A stretch of 57,120 bases of DNA from Nocardia arthritidis NBRC 100137 (GTDB lineage: Bacteria; Actinomycetota; Actinomycetes; Mycobacteriales; Mycobacteriaceae), in the NCBI RefSeq assembly GCF_001612765.1, contig NZ_BDBB01000049.1, forward strand, positions 1 to 57,120. Direction: 5' to 3'. The translations under genes were made by a program, and so were the position numbers. This document shows, piece by piece, positions 16,962 to 24,795 of this stretch. Numbering within the stretch: the stretch's first letter is position 1; each line of letters starts with the position of its first letter. Under the pieces are notes generated by a model. It saw only the letters and a list, made by a program, of their open reading frames with translations, made no database searches and was not told where the DNA came from.

Positions 16962-17458
16962 CTAGGCCGTCGAGGCGGTGCGGTGTTCGGCTTCGGCGAG
17001 TTCCTTCAGCGTCAGCAGTTGCTTGCGCATCATGAGCAGGTCGCCGAGGGCCAGCGCTACCGCGACGAATTTCGGTGCGCTACAGCGGATCCGAACCAGG
17101 AGCCGGGTTCCTTCCCCTTCGGGACGCACTGCGTAGGTGACGCACACCTTGCCCGCGACCAGAGTGATGTGCTCGCCCGGGACGAAGGAGACGAGTTCGA
17201 ACAGGGACATGAACCGCTGCCCCACCGCCAGGTGAGCGCCGGGTCGCGCAGGCGCGGACTGCGTCTGCCGACATTGTCCAGCAGGTCGTAGCTGTAGGGA
17301 GCGATCCGCAGCTGGCACAGCCAGGCGTAGACGAGCGCGGGCGGCGCGTCGACGCTGACCGCCCGGTCGGCCCGGAAGCCTCCGGGTAGCCGGTCGTCGC
17401 ACGGCAGGGGCGCTTCGCGCTCGGCCTCGGTGGCGCCCCACACCGTCCCGGGGATCAT
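16962..17458 (-). pseudogene. SRPBCC-like protein with frameshift
   Basis: The N-terminal part begins at ATG 17458 (MIPGTVWGATEAE) and shows a START/SRPBCC-type opening, AVSVDAPPALVYAWLCQL, then APYSYDLLDNVGRRSPR. Near 17231 the homology jumps to another frame, which continues as VGQRFMSLFELVSFVPGEHITL and ends in LMMRKQLLTLKELAE at 16962. A single missing base in the short C run of the acc-tgg codons explains it. With that base restored the product would be about 165 residues, normal for the family. Its start overlaps the stop of the upstream SRPBCC gene (ATGA), so both belong to one operon. A sequencing error cannot be excluded. Confidence 0.65.
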
Positions 17459-17820
17459 GCCGTCGCCGCGATCCGGCGCAACATCTGACGCACCACCAGG
17501 CGGTGACCGCCCGACCCTATCACCAGCGCACGGTAGATCCGGCCGTGCAGACCGGGAAAGTCGCCGTAACTGCGGGCGCGGACGCGGGTCCGGCTCGGTC
17601 CCTCCTCGTCCAATTCGAAGATCAGCGCGTACTTCGAGAACCAGTGCTGTCCGCGCAGCGCCAGACGATGCGGTTGCGCGACGGAATCGACAACGAACCC
17701 TGTCGGCGGCGACGGCTCGTGCGAGTCGTGACACACGACTTTCAGCACCGCTTTCCACGCCCGGTCGCGATTCGCCTCGACCGATCTGGCATGCTCATCT
17801 ATATAGGACAAACGCTCCAT
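17455..17820 (-). CDS. SRPBCC (polyketide cyclase/START-like) protein
   Basis: A 121-residue protein of the SRPBCC superfamily: SYIDEHARSVEANRDRAWKAV is the first strand and helix, HRLALRGQHWFSKYALIFELD and RVRARSYGDFPGLHGRIYRALVIGSGGHR the central sheet and last helix. It is shorter than usual (about 150-170) because the loop between the first helix and next strand is compressed. These proteins bind hydrophobic ligands; no substrate can be named. ATG 17820 lies inside an inverted repeat next to a divergent TetR gene, so it is probably repressed by that regulator. Confidence 0.65.
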   Translation of the reverse strand: MERLSYIDEHARSVEANRDRAWKAVLKVVCHDSHEPSPPTGFVVDSVAQPHRLALRGQHWFSKYALIFELDEEGPSRTRVRARSYGDFPGLHGRIYRALVIGSGGHRLVVRQMLRRIAATA

Positions 17821-17824
17821 ATAG
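17799..17824. promoter_or_regulatory. TetR operator candidate
   Basis: An AT-rich inverted repeat in a GC-rich genome: CTATATAGGA (17799-17808), 7 nt, TCCATATAG (17816-17824). The arms match over nine bases with one bulged A. It covers the start codon of the SRPBCC gene and lies 17 bp before the TetR gene, where a self-repressing TetR protein would bind. Confidence 0.6.
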
Positions 17825-17831
17825 AAGGACC

Positions 17832-17841
17832 GTACTAGTAC
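17832..17841. promoter_or_regulatory. perfect palindrome abutting tetR start
   Basis: GTACTAGTAC, a perfect 10-bp palindrome, ends one base before ATG 17842. It could be part of the TetR operator or a -10-like element (TACTAG) giving a leaderless transcript. Confidence 0.35.
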
Positions 17842-18435
17842 ATGGCGCCACCCCGCAAGCACGACACCGACGTGATCCTCGACGCAGCGCGCACCCTGGT
17901 GCTCGCCGAGGGACCTCGCGCGGCCAGCGTGTCGGCCATCGCCGAAGCCAGCGGAGCCCCGGTCGGCACGTTGTATCACCGCTTCGGCAACCGCAACGGC
18001 GTGCTCGCCGCCGCGTGGCTGCGGGCGCTGCGCCGCTTCCAGGACGGCACCCTCGCCGCCGCCGCCCGGCCGGACCCGGTGGACGCGGGAGTCGAGATGG
18101 TGCGAGCCGCCCTGCGTTTCGGGCGCGAACTACCCGAGGACGCCAAGCTCCTGCTCGAGTTGCGCCCCAGCGATCTTCTCGACGGCGGGCCGGATGCCGA
18201 GTTCCGCACCACCCTCGCCACCATGAACGCGCCCTTGATCGAGCACCTGCGCCGGATCGCCGAGGGCGTGTTCGGCCGGGTCGGCGAACGCGAGATCGAC
18301 GCGGTCTCGCGAGCGGTCGTGGACCTCCCCTACGCGGCGCTGCGCCGCCACGCCCACGCCGCGGCCCTGCCCGCATGGCTCGAGGACGACCTGACCGCCG
18401 CCGCCCGCACCCTGCTGACCTCCTACCGCCTCTGA
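17842..18435 (+). CDS. TetR/AcrR-family transcriptional regulator
   Basis: A 197-residue repressor. Residues 8-55 are the TetR helix-turn-helix (AARTLVLAEGPRAASVSAIAEASGAPVGTLYHRFGNRNGVLAAAW). The rest is the helical ligand domain. It is divergent from the SRPBCC pair with AT-rich palindromes in the gap, so it most likely represses that pair and itself. The ligand is presumably hydrophobic, as SRPBCC proteins bind such molecules. Confidence 0.88.
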   Translation: MAPPRKHDTDVILDAARTLVLAEGPRAASVSAIAEASGAPVGTLYHRFGNRNGVLAAAWLRALRRFQDGTLAAAARPDPVDAGVEMVRAALRFGRELPEDAKLLLELRPSDLLDGGPDAEFRTTLATMNAPLIEHLRRIAEGVFGRVGEREIDAVSRAVVDLPYAALRRHAHAAALPAWLEDDLTAAARTLLTSYRL

Positions 18436-18455
18436 CCAGCCCGGTCGGAGCAGGC

Positions 18456-19112
18456 TCAGCCGGTGATCAGCGCCGGAGTGAGTTCGTCGAGGCCGGAGAT
18501 CACCTTGGCGGCCATGGCCAGCGCATCGGAGGCGGGCGGGTATTCCGGGCGTGGCGCCGCGATCACCCGCATCCCCGCCGCATGGGCCGAGCGCAGGCCG
18601 TTGCTCGAATCCTCAACGGCCACACAGTCGGCAGGCCGCTGACGCAGGAACGTCGCGACCGTCACGTACACATCCGGCGCGGGTTTGCCGCGGTCGACCT
18701 CCTCGGTGGAGAAGGTCACGGAGAAGTACTCGATCAGACCGGTCCGGCCGAGCACCGCGTCGATGAGCGCGCGTGGCGAGGAGCTGGCCAGCCCCAGCGG
18801 CCAGTGCTCGCTGATCCGCTGCACGGCCTCGACCGCGCCCGGCAGCACCGGCACGCCCGCGTCGTAGCGCTCGGCCATCCGCTCGATGACCTCCCGCGCT
18901 ACGGTCTCCGGCGGCTCGCCCACACCCAGCTCACCGCTCAGGTAGGCCGACCATTCACCGGTGCTCATCCCCATCAGCCGCTGCTGGGTGTCGGGCAGCC
19001 ACCGCCCGCCCTTCTCCGCGACATAGCCGCGCCGCACCAGCTCCCAGACCGGCTCGGAGTCGATCAGGACGCCGTCCATGTCGAACACCACCGCGGTGAT
19101 ACCCATGCGCAC
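18456..19112 (-). CDS. HAD-IA hydrolase (beta-phosphoglucomutase/phosphatase-like)
   Basis: A 218-residue haloacid dehalogenase-superfamily phosphatase. Motif I is VVFDMDGVLIDSEP near residue 9 (both catalytic Asp present), motif II GLASSSPRALI near 107, motif III RGKPAPDVYV with Lys near 142, motif IV CVAVEDSSNGL near 163. The helical cap between motifs I and II marks subclass IA. Substrates are small phosphorylated sugars or nucleotides; which one is unknown. Start is GTG 19112 or ATG 19106. It ends 20 bp from the convergent TetR gene. Confidence 0.88.
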   Translation of the reverse strand: MRMGITAVVFDMDGVLIDSEPVWELVRRGYVAEKGGRWLPDTQQRLMGMSTGEWSAYLSGELGVGEPPETVAREVIERMAERYDAGVPVLPGAVEAVQRISEHWPLGLASSSPRALIDAVLGRTGLIEYFSVTFSTEEVDRGKPAPDVYVTVATFLRQRPADCVAVEDSSNGLRSAHAAGMRVIAAPRPEYPPASDALAMAAKVISGLDELTPALITG

Positions 19113-19306
19113 AATGCCTTTCGCCAGCCGAAGCGGTCACAGATCGAGCGCGGTCGGATCGCGTCTCCGGCCGCGGGGAACCGTGCCGGTATCACCGGGG
19201 AAGCGGCGATATCCGGTCGCGCACCAGCCTAGGCGGTGACGGCTCGCGGCGGCGGACACCGCACCCGCCCGGCGAGCATTCCCCGGGCAACCGATAACTT
19301 GTTCTT

Positions 19307-19984
19307 ATGAACGAACCGCAGGCCGGCGACTCGCTGCCGAGCAAGGAGCACCACGAGGGCGGGTTCCGGCCGATGACCGAGCTGATCGCCGCCCACGAGG
19401 CCGCCAAGGACGACATCTCCCGCGGCGGGCCGCACTACGGGCAGTTCATCGAGCAGGTGCGCGGCCTGATGGACCGTGTCCGGCTGGCCTCGCCCTCCGA
19501 CGAACTGGCGGTGGAGGCGATCGGCATCCTCAAGGAGCTGAACGACAAGCTCGACGCCGCCGCGGTGGACGAGTGGTCGACGCCCAACTGGACCCGCTTC
19601 GACCTGCCCGCCCGCGGCAACATCACCCTGCCGCCGTTCTTCATCGACCACGTCCACCCCCAGCAGGGCGTCGACGCGCGGCTCACCTTCCGCACCTTCC
19701 ATCTCGGCGGCAACAGCGCCGCCCATGGTGGCCAGATCGCCATCGCCTTCGACGACCTGCTCGGCATGGCGGCGGCCGTGCATTCGGGCGCGGTGACCAG
19801 GACGGCGTCGCTCACCGTCGACTTCCGCTCCATCACTCCGCTGAACACCGAACTGAAGGTGCGCGCCTGGGCCGAACGGCAGGAGGGCCGCAAGGTCTAC
19901 GTGCGGGCCACCCTGCACGACGGCGACCGTCTGTGCGCGGAGGCGAACGGGCTGTTCATCGTGCTGAAGCCCGGCCAGCCCTGA
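19307..19984 (+). CDS. PaaI-like hotdog-fold thioesterase
   Basis: A 225-residue protein whose C-terminal 120 residues form a hotdog fold of the PaaI group: GGNSAAHGGQIAIAFDDLLG near residue 140 has the HGG motif and following helix, and TRTASLTVDFRSITPL the central strand. The first 90 residues are a helical extension common in actinobacterial members. It would hydrolyse acyl-CoA thioesters. No ribosome binding site is seen before ATG 19307; it may be leaderless. It ends 21 bp before the convergent ECF sigma gene. Confidence 0.8.
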   Translation: MNEPQAGDSLPSKEHHEGGFRPMTELIAAHEAAKDDISRGGPHYGQFIEQVRGLMDRVRLASPSDELAVEAIGILKELNDKLDAAAVDEWSTPNWTRFDLPARGNITLPPFFIDHVHPQQGVDARLTFRTFHLGGNSAAHGGQIAIAFDDLLGMAAAVHSGAVTRTASLTVDFRSITPLNTELKVRAWAERQEGRKVYVRATLHDGDRLCAEANGLFIVLKPGQP

Positions 19985-20005
19985 GGCTTGCGCTCCGCCG
20001 CCCGG

Positions 20006-20971
20006 TCAGTTGCCCGAGCGCTTCACGAGGGTGGGCGGCATGCCGAAAGCGGCGAACAGCGTTGGTTCGAGAAAGACGGTGATCGCGACGACCCCGCCGG
20101 CGCCGGTGGTGATGACGTGGATCGAATGGGCTTCCAGGAGGCTGCCCGCGCCGCGACGGTATTCCGCCACAGCGGGTTGTCCGTTCGCGGCCGTCGGGAT
20201 CAGCACGAGATCGCCCGGTTCGGCGAAGGCACGCTTGGCAAGGAACCTGGTCACCGCGTCGCGCCCGGTGAACCACAGTGGCACCGGCGGCATTTCGAGC
20301 CGGACGTCGGCCGCCAGCAGCTCGGTGAGCGCGGCGAGGTCGGCGTTCTCGAAGGCCGCGCAGTAACGGTCGAGCAGTTCGCGGCGTTCGGCGTCCTGCG
20401 GTTCGGTCGCGTCGTCACCGGTGGGGGCGACCTCGGCGAGACGTGCCCTGGCCCGCTGCAGGGCGCTGTTCACCGCGGCCTGCGTCGTTTCGAGCAGCTC
20501 CGCTACTTCGGCGGCACTGAACTGTGCGACGTCGCGCAGGATCAGCACGGCCCGCTGACGCGCGGGCAACTCCTGCATGGCCGTCACCACGGCCAGCCGG
20601 ACGCTTTCCCTGGTGACGAATGCCGTTTCCGGTGTCAACGCGTCCGGCAGTGGTTGCATCCATTCGTATGTCCCGGCGTCGCGGTCGAGACCCGCGTCGG
20701 GGTCGACCGAGCCGGCGCCCAGACCGGCCGGCAGCACCCGGCGAGCACGGTTCTCCAGCGCGCGCAGGCACGCGGTCGTCGCGATGCGGTACAACCACGT
20801 GCGCAGCGCCGCCCGCTCCTCGAACGCGGCATAGCCGCGCCAGCCGCGTAGGTACGTCTCCTGGACGAGATCCTCGGCGTCGTGCACCGAACCGAGCATG
20901 CGATAGCAGTGCGCGATCAGTTCGGCGCGCAACGGCGCCGCCTGCTCGATGAAATCCTCCTGGACCGGCAC
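20006..20971 (-). CDS. ECF sigma factor with C-terminal SnoaL-like domain (SigG/SigX5-type)
   Basis: A 321-residue sigma-70 family factor. Region 2 is residues 8-75 (ELIAHCYRMLGSVHDAEDLVQETYLRGWR, then the TWLYRIATTACLRALENRARR segment). Region 4 is about 135-185 (ELPARQRAVLILRDVAQFSAAEVAELLETTQAAVNSALQRAR). Residues 205-320 are a SnoaL/NTF2-like domain found in SigG/SigJ-type factors that work without a classical anti-sigma. GTG 20971 is chosen because it starts the conserved region and has AGGAG upstream. It is divergent from an SDR-DUF899 operon, and both directions carry the same promoter-like sequence, which this factor probably recognises. Confidence 0.85.
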   Translation of the reverse strand: MPVQEDFIEQAAPLRAELIAHCYRMLGSVHDAEDLVQETYLRGWRGYAAFEERAALRTWLYRIATTACLRALENRARRVLPAGLGAGSVDPDAGLDRDAGTYEWMQPLPDALTPETAFVTRESVRLAVVTAMQELPARQRAVLILRDVAQFSAAEVAELLETTQAAVNSALQRARARLAEVAPTGDDATEPQDAERRELLDRYCAAFENADLAALTELLAADVRLEMPPVPLWFTGRDAVTRFLAKRAFAEPGDLVLIPTAANGQPAVAEYRRGAGSLLEAHSIHVITTGAGGVVAITVFLEPTLFAAFGMPPTLVKRSGN

Positions 20972-21023
20972 GGTCGTACTCCTAGGTCTCGACGTGGCGG
21001 GGATGAACACCTCTACCGGTACT

Positions 21024-21052
21024 GATACGTCCGGCGGCCGAAATTCATCGGT
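21024..21052 (-). promoter_or_regulatory. candidate ECF promoter of the sigma gene
   Basis: On the minus strand ACCGATGAAT (21052-21043), 12 nt, ACGTATC (21030-21024). The same two blocks with the same spacing occur on the plus strand at 21123-21151. The start codon would lie about 45 nt after the expected transcription start. Confidence 0.65.
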
Positions 21053-21122
21053 CGGCTCGCCACCGATCGTCCCTCGAGCGCGGGCCGCGTCGTAGCCGAG
21101 GAGACCGATCGGTCGTCGCCGC

Positions 21123-21151
21123 ACCGATGAATCGCGGCGCCTCCACGTATC
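21123..21151 (+). promoter_or_regulatory. candidate ECF promoter of the SDR-DUF899 operon
   Basis: ACCGATGAAT (21123-21132), 12 nt, ACGTATC (21145-21151), identical in both blocks and spacing to the element facing the other way at 21024-21052. The SDR start GTG 21201 lies about 43 nt after the expected transcription start, nearly the same leader length as on the sigma side. Confidence 0.65.
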
Positions 21152-21200
21152 TGAATAGGTGAGGACCTCGAGCACATCACCGACGAAAGTGAAGACGACC

Positions 21201-21965
21201 GTGAACGAAACAACCAAACCCGGCGACCTATGGGGCACCACGTCGATCGTGACCGGAGCCGGCCGTGGGTTCGGTCGCGGTATCGCCAGGGCGCTGTCGG
21301 CTGCCGGTGCGCATGTCATCGGCGTGGCCCGCACCGGCGCGCAGCTCGACGCCGTGCGCGACGAACTCGGCGGCCGCTTCACCGCCGTGGCCGCGGACGC
21401 CGCCGATCCCGCGACCGCAAGCCGGCTCCTCCACGAGTACCGCCCGCGCACGGTGGTCCTGTGCGCGGGCGCCACTCCGCGCATGAGCCCCGTGCAGGAT
21501 CAGACGTGGGAGGTCTTCAGCGAGAACTGGAATGTCGACGTGGCTCAAGCGTTCCACTGGATTCGCGAAGCGCTACGACGGCCGCTGGCGCCGGGTAGCT
21601 CGGTGATCGCGATCTCCAGCGGGGCCGCGATCAACGGGTCGCCGCTGAGCGGCGGATACGCGGGGGCGAAGGCCACCGTCCGGTTCATCACGAGCTATGC
21701 CGCCGTCGAGTCGCAACGGGCAGAGCTGGGGATCAGGTTCGTGTCCGTTCTCCCGCAGTTGACACCGGCTACCGACCTGGGGGCCGCGGCGGTGGCGGCC
21801 TACGCCGAACGGCAGGGCGTCGAGGCCGACACGTTCGTGCGGTCCATGGGACCCGCCCTCACCCCGGAGCAGGTGGGGACGTCGGTGCTCGAGATCGCGA
21901 CCGCCGCCCATCCGGTCCACCACGCGAACACGCTCACCGCCGCGGGCATATCACCGCTGGCCTGA
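21201..21965 (+). CDS. short-chain dehydrogenase/reductase
   Basis: A 254-residue SDR: cofactor loop VTGAGRGFGRGIA near residue 18, NAG-like region altered to VVLCAGATPRM near 85, catalytic region VIAISSGAAINGSPLSGGYAGAKATVRF near 135-160 (Ser, Tyr, Lys in order). It would use NAD(P)H on an unknown carbonyl or alcohol. GTG 21201 is chosen over GTG 21159 because it fits family length and leaves a leader after the ECF-like promoter. The DUF899 gene follows 30 bp later in the same operon. Confidence 0.85.
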   Translation: MNETTKPGDLWGTTSIVTGAGRGFGRGIARALSAAGAHVIGVARTGAQLDAVRDELGGRFTAVAADAADPATASRLLHEYRPRTVVLCAGATPRMSPVQDQTWEVFSENWNVDVAQAFHWIREALRRPLAPGSSVIAISSGAAINGSPLSGGYAGAKATVRFITSYAAVESQRAELGIRFVSVLPQLTPATDLGAAAVAAYAERQGVEADTFVRSMGPALTPEQVGTSVLEIATAAHPVHHANTLTAAGISPLA

Positions 21966-21995
21966 ACGACCGCAACCGAAAGGAAGCCCATCACG

Positions 21996-22754
21996 ATGAA
22001 CACACCGTCGATCGTCTCGGCACAGGAGTGGGAGGCCGCGCGGCAGCGGCTGCTGGTGAAAGAGAAGGAGTTGACCCGTGCCCGTGACGCACTGGCTGCC
22101 TCGCGGCGGCGGATGCCGTGGCAGGCCGTGGACAAGCAGTACACGTTCGAAGGACCCGATGGCAAGGCGAGCCTGCTCGACCTGTTCCAGGGCAGGCGTC
22201 AGCTGATCGTCTACCGCGCCTTCTTCGAGCCCGGCGTGAGCGGCTGGCCAGACCATGCCTGCCGCGGCTGCTCGATGATGGCCGATCATCTCCCCCACCT
22301 GGCCCACCTGAACGCCCGCGACACGACACTCGTGTACGCCTCCCGCGCGCCGCAGCCCGACGTCGAGCGCGTGCGGGCCCGGATGGGCTGGGAGATGCCG
22401 TGGTACACCATCACCGACGACTTCGACGCCGACTTCGGCGTGGACGAATGGCACGGCACGAACGCGTTCATCCACGACGGCGACAGCGTGTTCCGCACTT
22501 ATTTCATCAACAACCGCGGCGACGAGGCGCTGGGCACCACGTGGAGCTACCTCGACATGACGGCACTGGGACGCCAAGAGCGGTGGGAGGACTCACCGGA
22601 GGGCTACCCGCAGACCCCGCCCTACGAGTGGTGGGACTGGCACGACACATACGGCAGGCACACGCCGTCGCGGTGGTTCGGCGACCCCGATCCGGACAAT
22701 CCCGACGACCAGCGGCCGCCGCGGGCCGACTCGCAGGGCTGCGCCTGCACATGA
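21996..22754 (+). CDS. DUF899 thioredoxin-like protein
   Basis: A 252-residue DUF899 protein. It shows the family's SAQEWEAARQRLLVKEKELTRARDALAA opening helix, RRMPWQAVDKQYTFEGPDG, then a thioredoxin-like core in which HACRGCSMMAD (CxxC) is the probable redox pair, followed by WEMPWYTITDDFDADFGV and a Trp/Tyr-rich end. Exact role is unknown. Co-transcription with an SDR and control by an ECF sigma factor suggest an envelope- or oxidative-stress response. Confidence 0.85.
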   Translation: MNTPSIVSAQEWEAARQRLLVKEKELTRARDALAASRRRMPWQAVDKQYTFEGPDGKASLLDLFQGRRQLIVYRAFFEPGVSGWPDHACRGCSMMADHLPHLAHLNARDTTLVYASRAPQPDVERVRARMGWEMPWYTITDDFDADFGVDEWHGTNAFIHDGDSVFRTYFINNRGDEALGTTWSYLDMTALGRQERWEDSPEGYPQTPPYEWWDWHDTYGRHTPSRWFGDPDPDNPDDQRPPRADSQGCACT

Positions 22755-22779
22755 TCGACGGCGCCGTGCCCCGGTAGGC

Positions 22780-22830
22780 GCGTCGCTGTCACGACCGCGT
22801 ACTCGCTCGTGCGGGTCGTGACGGCGACGC
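22780..22830. terminator. bidirectional hairpin terminator
   Basis: Arms of 17 bp (22780-22796 and 22814-22830: GCGTCGC-GTCACGACC type) pair with only one G-U wobble around a 17-nt loop. It lies between the convergent DUF899 and sulfotransferase genes, so it can end transcripts from both sides. Confidence 0.7.
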
Positions 22831-22845
22831 CGGTGGCCGAGCGGG

Positions 22846-24015
22846 TCACCGCCCCGGGAAATGCGCCTCCCGATACGCGCCGAACCGGGCGTCCACCTGC
22901 TCGGAAGTGAGCCCGAAATCATCGAGGGTGTAGCGGTGCGCCGGACGAGCGGCGCCCGACGTGCTCTCCGAATGCAACGAGGCCATCGCCGCGCGCGCCT
23001 CGTCGGTCAGCGGCAGCCCGAAATGCCGGTAGATCGACTCGACGGTGCCGATCGGGTCGGCGACGAACGCGTCGTAGTCGACGTCGCAGAACTGCGCCGC
23101 GTCGTGGCGCTTGCGGTCGACTAGGAACCGCTGGGCGCCGCGCGCCCACAGATCCAACTGCGTCGCGCCGACCACCGGACCCCGGAACTTCTCCGACCAG
23201 CCCGCCGTCGCCTGCTCGTTCAAGCTGCACACCGACGCGATGATGGTGCGCGGATCGCGATGCATCTGGATGACCAGTGCGTCCGGGTAGACCTCGAAGA
23301 TGGCGTCCAGCGCGAACAGGTGGCTCGGGTTCTTCAACACCCATCGTTTTCCGGCATCCGGCAGCCCGATCAGCTGGAGATTGCGCCGGTGCCTGCGGTA
23401 GGCGGGCGTCCAATCACGGTCGCGCAACCACTCGGAATAGGTGGGCAGGTAGGCCAGGCATTCGTAGGACACCGACATGGCCGACTGCCGCAGCAGCTGC
23501 CAGCACTCCTCCACCTGGTCGGCCGAGATGTGGTGCACGCCCATGAATTCCGGATGCTCCACATGGTGCTTGTCGTAGGCGGCCGCGAGACGCTGGTACA
23601 CGGGATTGCTCGCCCAGGTCTCCCGCGGCGGGCGCGGCTGCGGCATCTCGGTCAGCCACATCTCCAGGCCTTGGTGGCCCGGGTCGGCGTTGAGCAGGCG
23701 GTGCACCGCCGTCGTTCCGGACCGCGGCAGGCCGGTCACGAAGATCGGCCGTTCGATCGCCACGTCGGCGTGCTGCGGGTGCTGCTTCCAGGCGGCCTCG
23801 CTGAGCAGCCGGGCGATCAAGGCGCCGCGCAGGAAGGCACGGTTGACCTTGTTGCCGAAGGGGGTGAGTTCGGCGTCTCGGGCATAGGACTCGAGTAGCA
23901 CCCCGAGTCCCTCGCGGTAGTCGTCGGTGCCGAAATCCTCCAGCCCGACCACCTTCGTCGCCGAGGCGTGCAGATCGTCGATGGTTCCGACGTCGTCCCT
24001 ACCGATCACGGTCAT
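22846..24015 (-). CDS. sulfotransferase family protein
   Basis: A 389-residue PAPS-dependent sulfotransferase-like enzyme (Sulfotransfer_3 type). The 5'-phosphosulfate loop is FVTGLPRSGTTAVHRLL near residue 92-108; the 3'-phosphate element is the YPDALVIQMHRDPRTIIAS region near 245-262. It would move sulfate from PAPS to a hydroxyl on a lipid, steroid or aromatic acceptor. It is the last gene of a minus-strand operon with an SDR (3-bp gap) and a DUF1214 protein. The PAPS-making genes cysD and cysNC lie divergently just beyond, which fits a local supply of donor. Acceptor unknown. Confidence 0.87.
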   Translation of the reverse strand: MTVIGRDDVGTIDDLHASATKVVGLEDFGTDDYREGLGVLLESYARDAELTPFGNKVNRAFLRGALIARLLSEAAWKQHPQHADVAIERPIFVTGLPRSGTTAVHRLLNADPGHQGLEMWLTEMPQPRPPRETWASNPVYQRLAAAYDKHHVEHPEFMGVHHISADQVEECWQLLRQSAMSVSYECLAYLPTYSEWLRDRDWTPAYRRHRRNLQLIGLPDAGKRWVLKNPSHLFALDAIFEVYPDALVIQMHRDPRTIIASVCSLNEQATAGWSEKFRGPVVGATQLDLWARGAQRFLVDRKRHDAAQFCDVDYDAFVADPIGTVESIYRHFGLPLTDEARAAMASLHSESTSGAARPAHRYTLDDFGLTSEQVDARFGAYREAHFPGR

Positions 24016-24018
24016 CTC

Positions 24019-24795
24019 CTAGTGGTGGTATTCGCCGGCGTTGACGTCCAGGCACGCGCCGGTGATCGCGCGCGCCATGGCGGAGGCGAAGAACACGACC
24101 GCGTCGGCGATCTCGTCGGGTTCGGGCAGCTTGCGCAGGTCGGTGGTCTTCGCGGTCTCGGCGTAGACCTCCTCGGATGTGATCCCGCGCTGCTGCGCGA
24201 GATAGTTGAAATACCACTTCAGGTTGTCGGCCCAGATGTAGCCCGGCGCGACGGAATTCACCCGGATGCCCTTCGGCCCGAGTTCGGTGGCCAGGCTCTG
24301 GGCCAGCGCGAGCAGGCTGGCCTTGGCCATCTTGTAGGGCCCGAAGGTCCGCCGCGAGTGGCGCAGCACCGCCGAGTTGATCATCACGACCGACCCCTTG
24401 GTCTCCGCGAGAGCGGGCACGAACAGCCTGGTCAGGCGCAGCGCGGCGAGCACGTTCGTCTCGAAGCCCGCGCGCACCTGGTCAAGGTCGACGTCGGCGA
24501 GGTCGACGATGGGCGGGATCGCGAAGGCATTGTTCACCAGCGTGTCGACCTTGCCGAACGCGCTGTGCGCGGCCTCCACCAGATGGGCCGCCGCCGCCTC
24601 GTCGTTGATATCGGTCGGCACCACCACCGCGCGCCTGCCCAGTTCGGTGATCTCCTTCGCCACCTCGGTCAGCCGCGACTCGGTCCGGGACGCGAGCACG
24701 ACGTCCGCGCCCGCTTTCGCGCTCTGCACGGCGATCGCGCGCCCCAGTCCCGGCCCCACGCCGGAGACGACGACCACTTTGTCCTGCAACAACAT
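24019..24795 (-). CDS. SDR-family oxidoreductase
   Basis: A 258-residue SDR: VVVSGVGPGLGRAIA (cofactor loop, near residue 7-20), TDINDE near 62, VNNAFAIPP (NNAG-like) near 88, catalytic Ser in MINSAVLRHS near 140 and YKMAKASLL (Tyr-x-x-x-Lys) near 153, VNSVAPGYIW near 185. The N-terminal VSGVGPGLG variant is common in steroid- and bile-acid-type SDRs. ATG 24795 overlaps the DUF1214 stop by 1 bp (TGATG), and the sulfotransferase follows by 3 bp, so all three are one operon. Confidence 0.88.
   Translation of the reverse strand: MLLQDKVVVVSGVGPGLGRAIAVQSAKAGADVVLASRTESRLTEVAKEITELGRRAVVVPTDINDEAAAAHLVEAAHSAFGKVDTLVNNAFAIPPIVDLADVDLDQVRAGFETNVLAALRLTRLFVPALAETKGSVVMINSAVLRHSRRTFGPYKMAKASLLALAQSLATELGPKGIRVNSVAPGYIWADNLKWYFNYLAQQRGITSEEVYAETAKTTDLRKLPEPDEIADAVVFFASAMARAITGACLDVNAGEYHH

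Noticed and set aside
20972..21484. N-terminal extension of the sigma factor
   Set aside because: It would run through the divergent promoters and antisense to the SDR gene; GTG 20971 has AGGAG and begins the conserved region 2.
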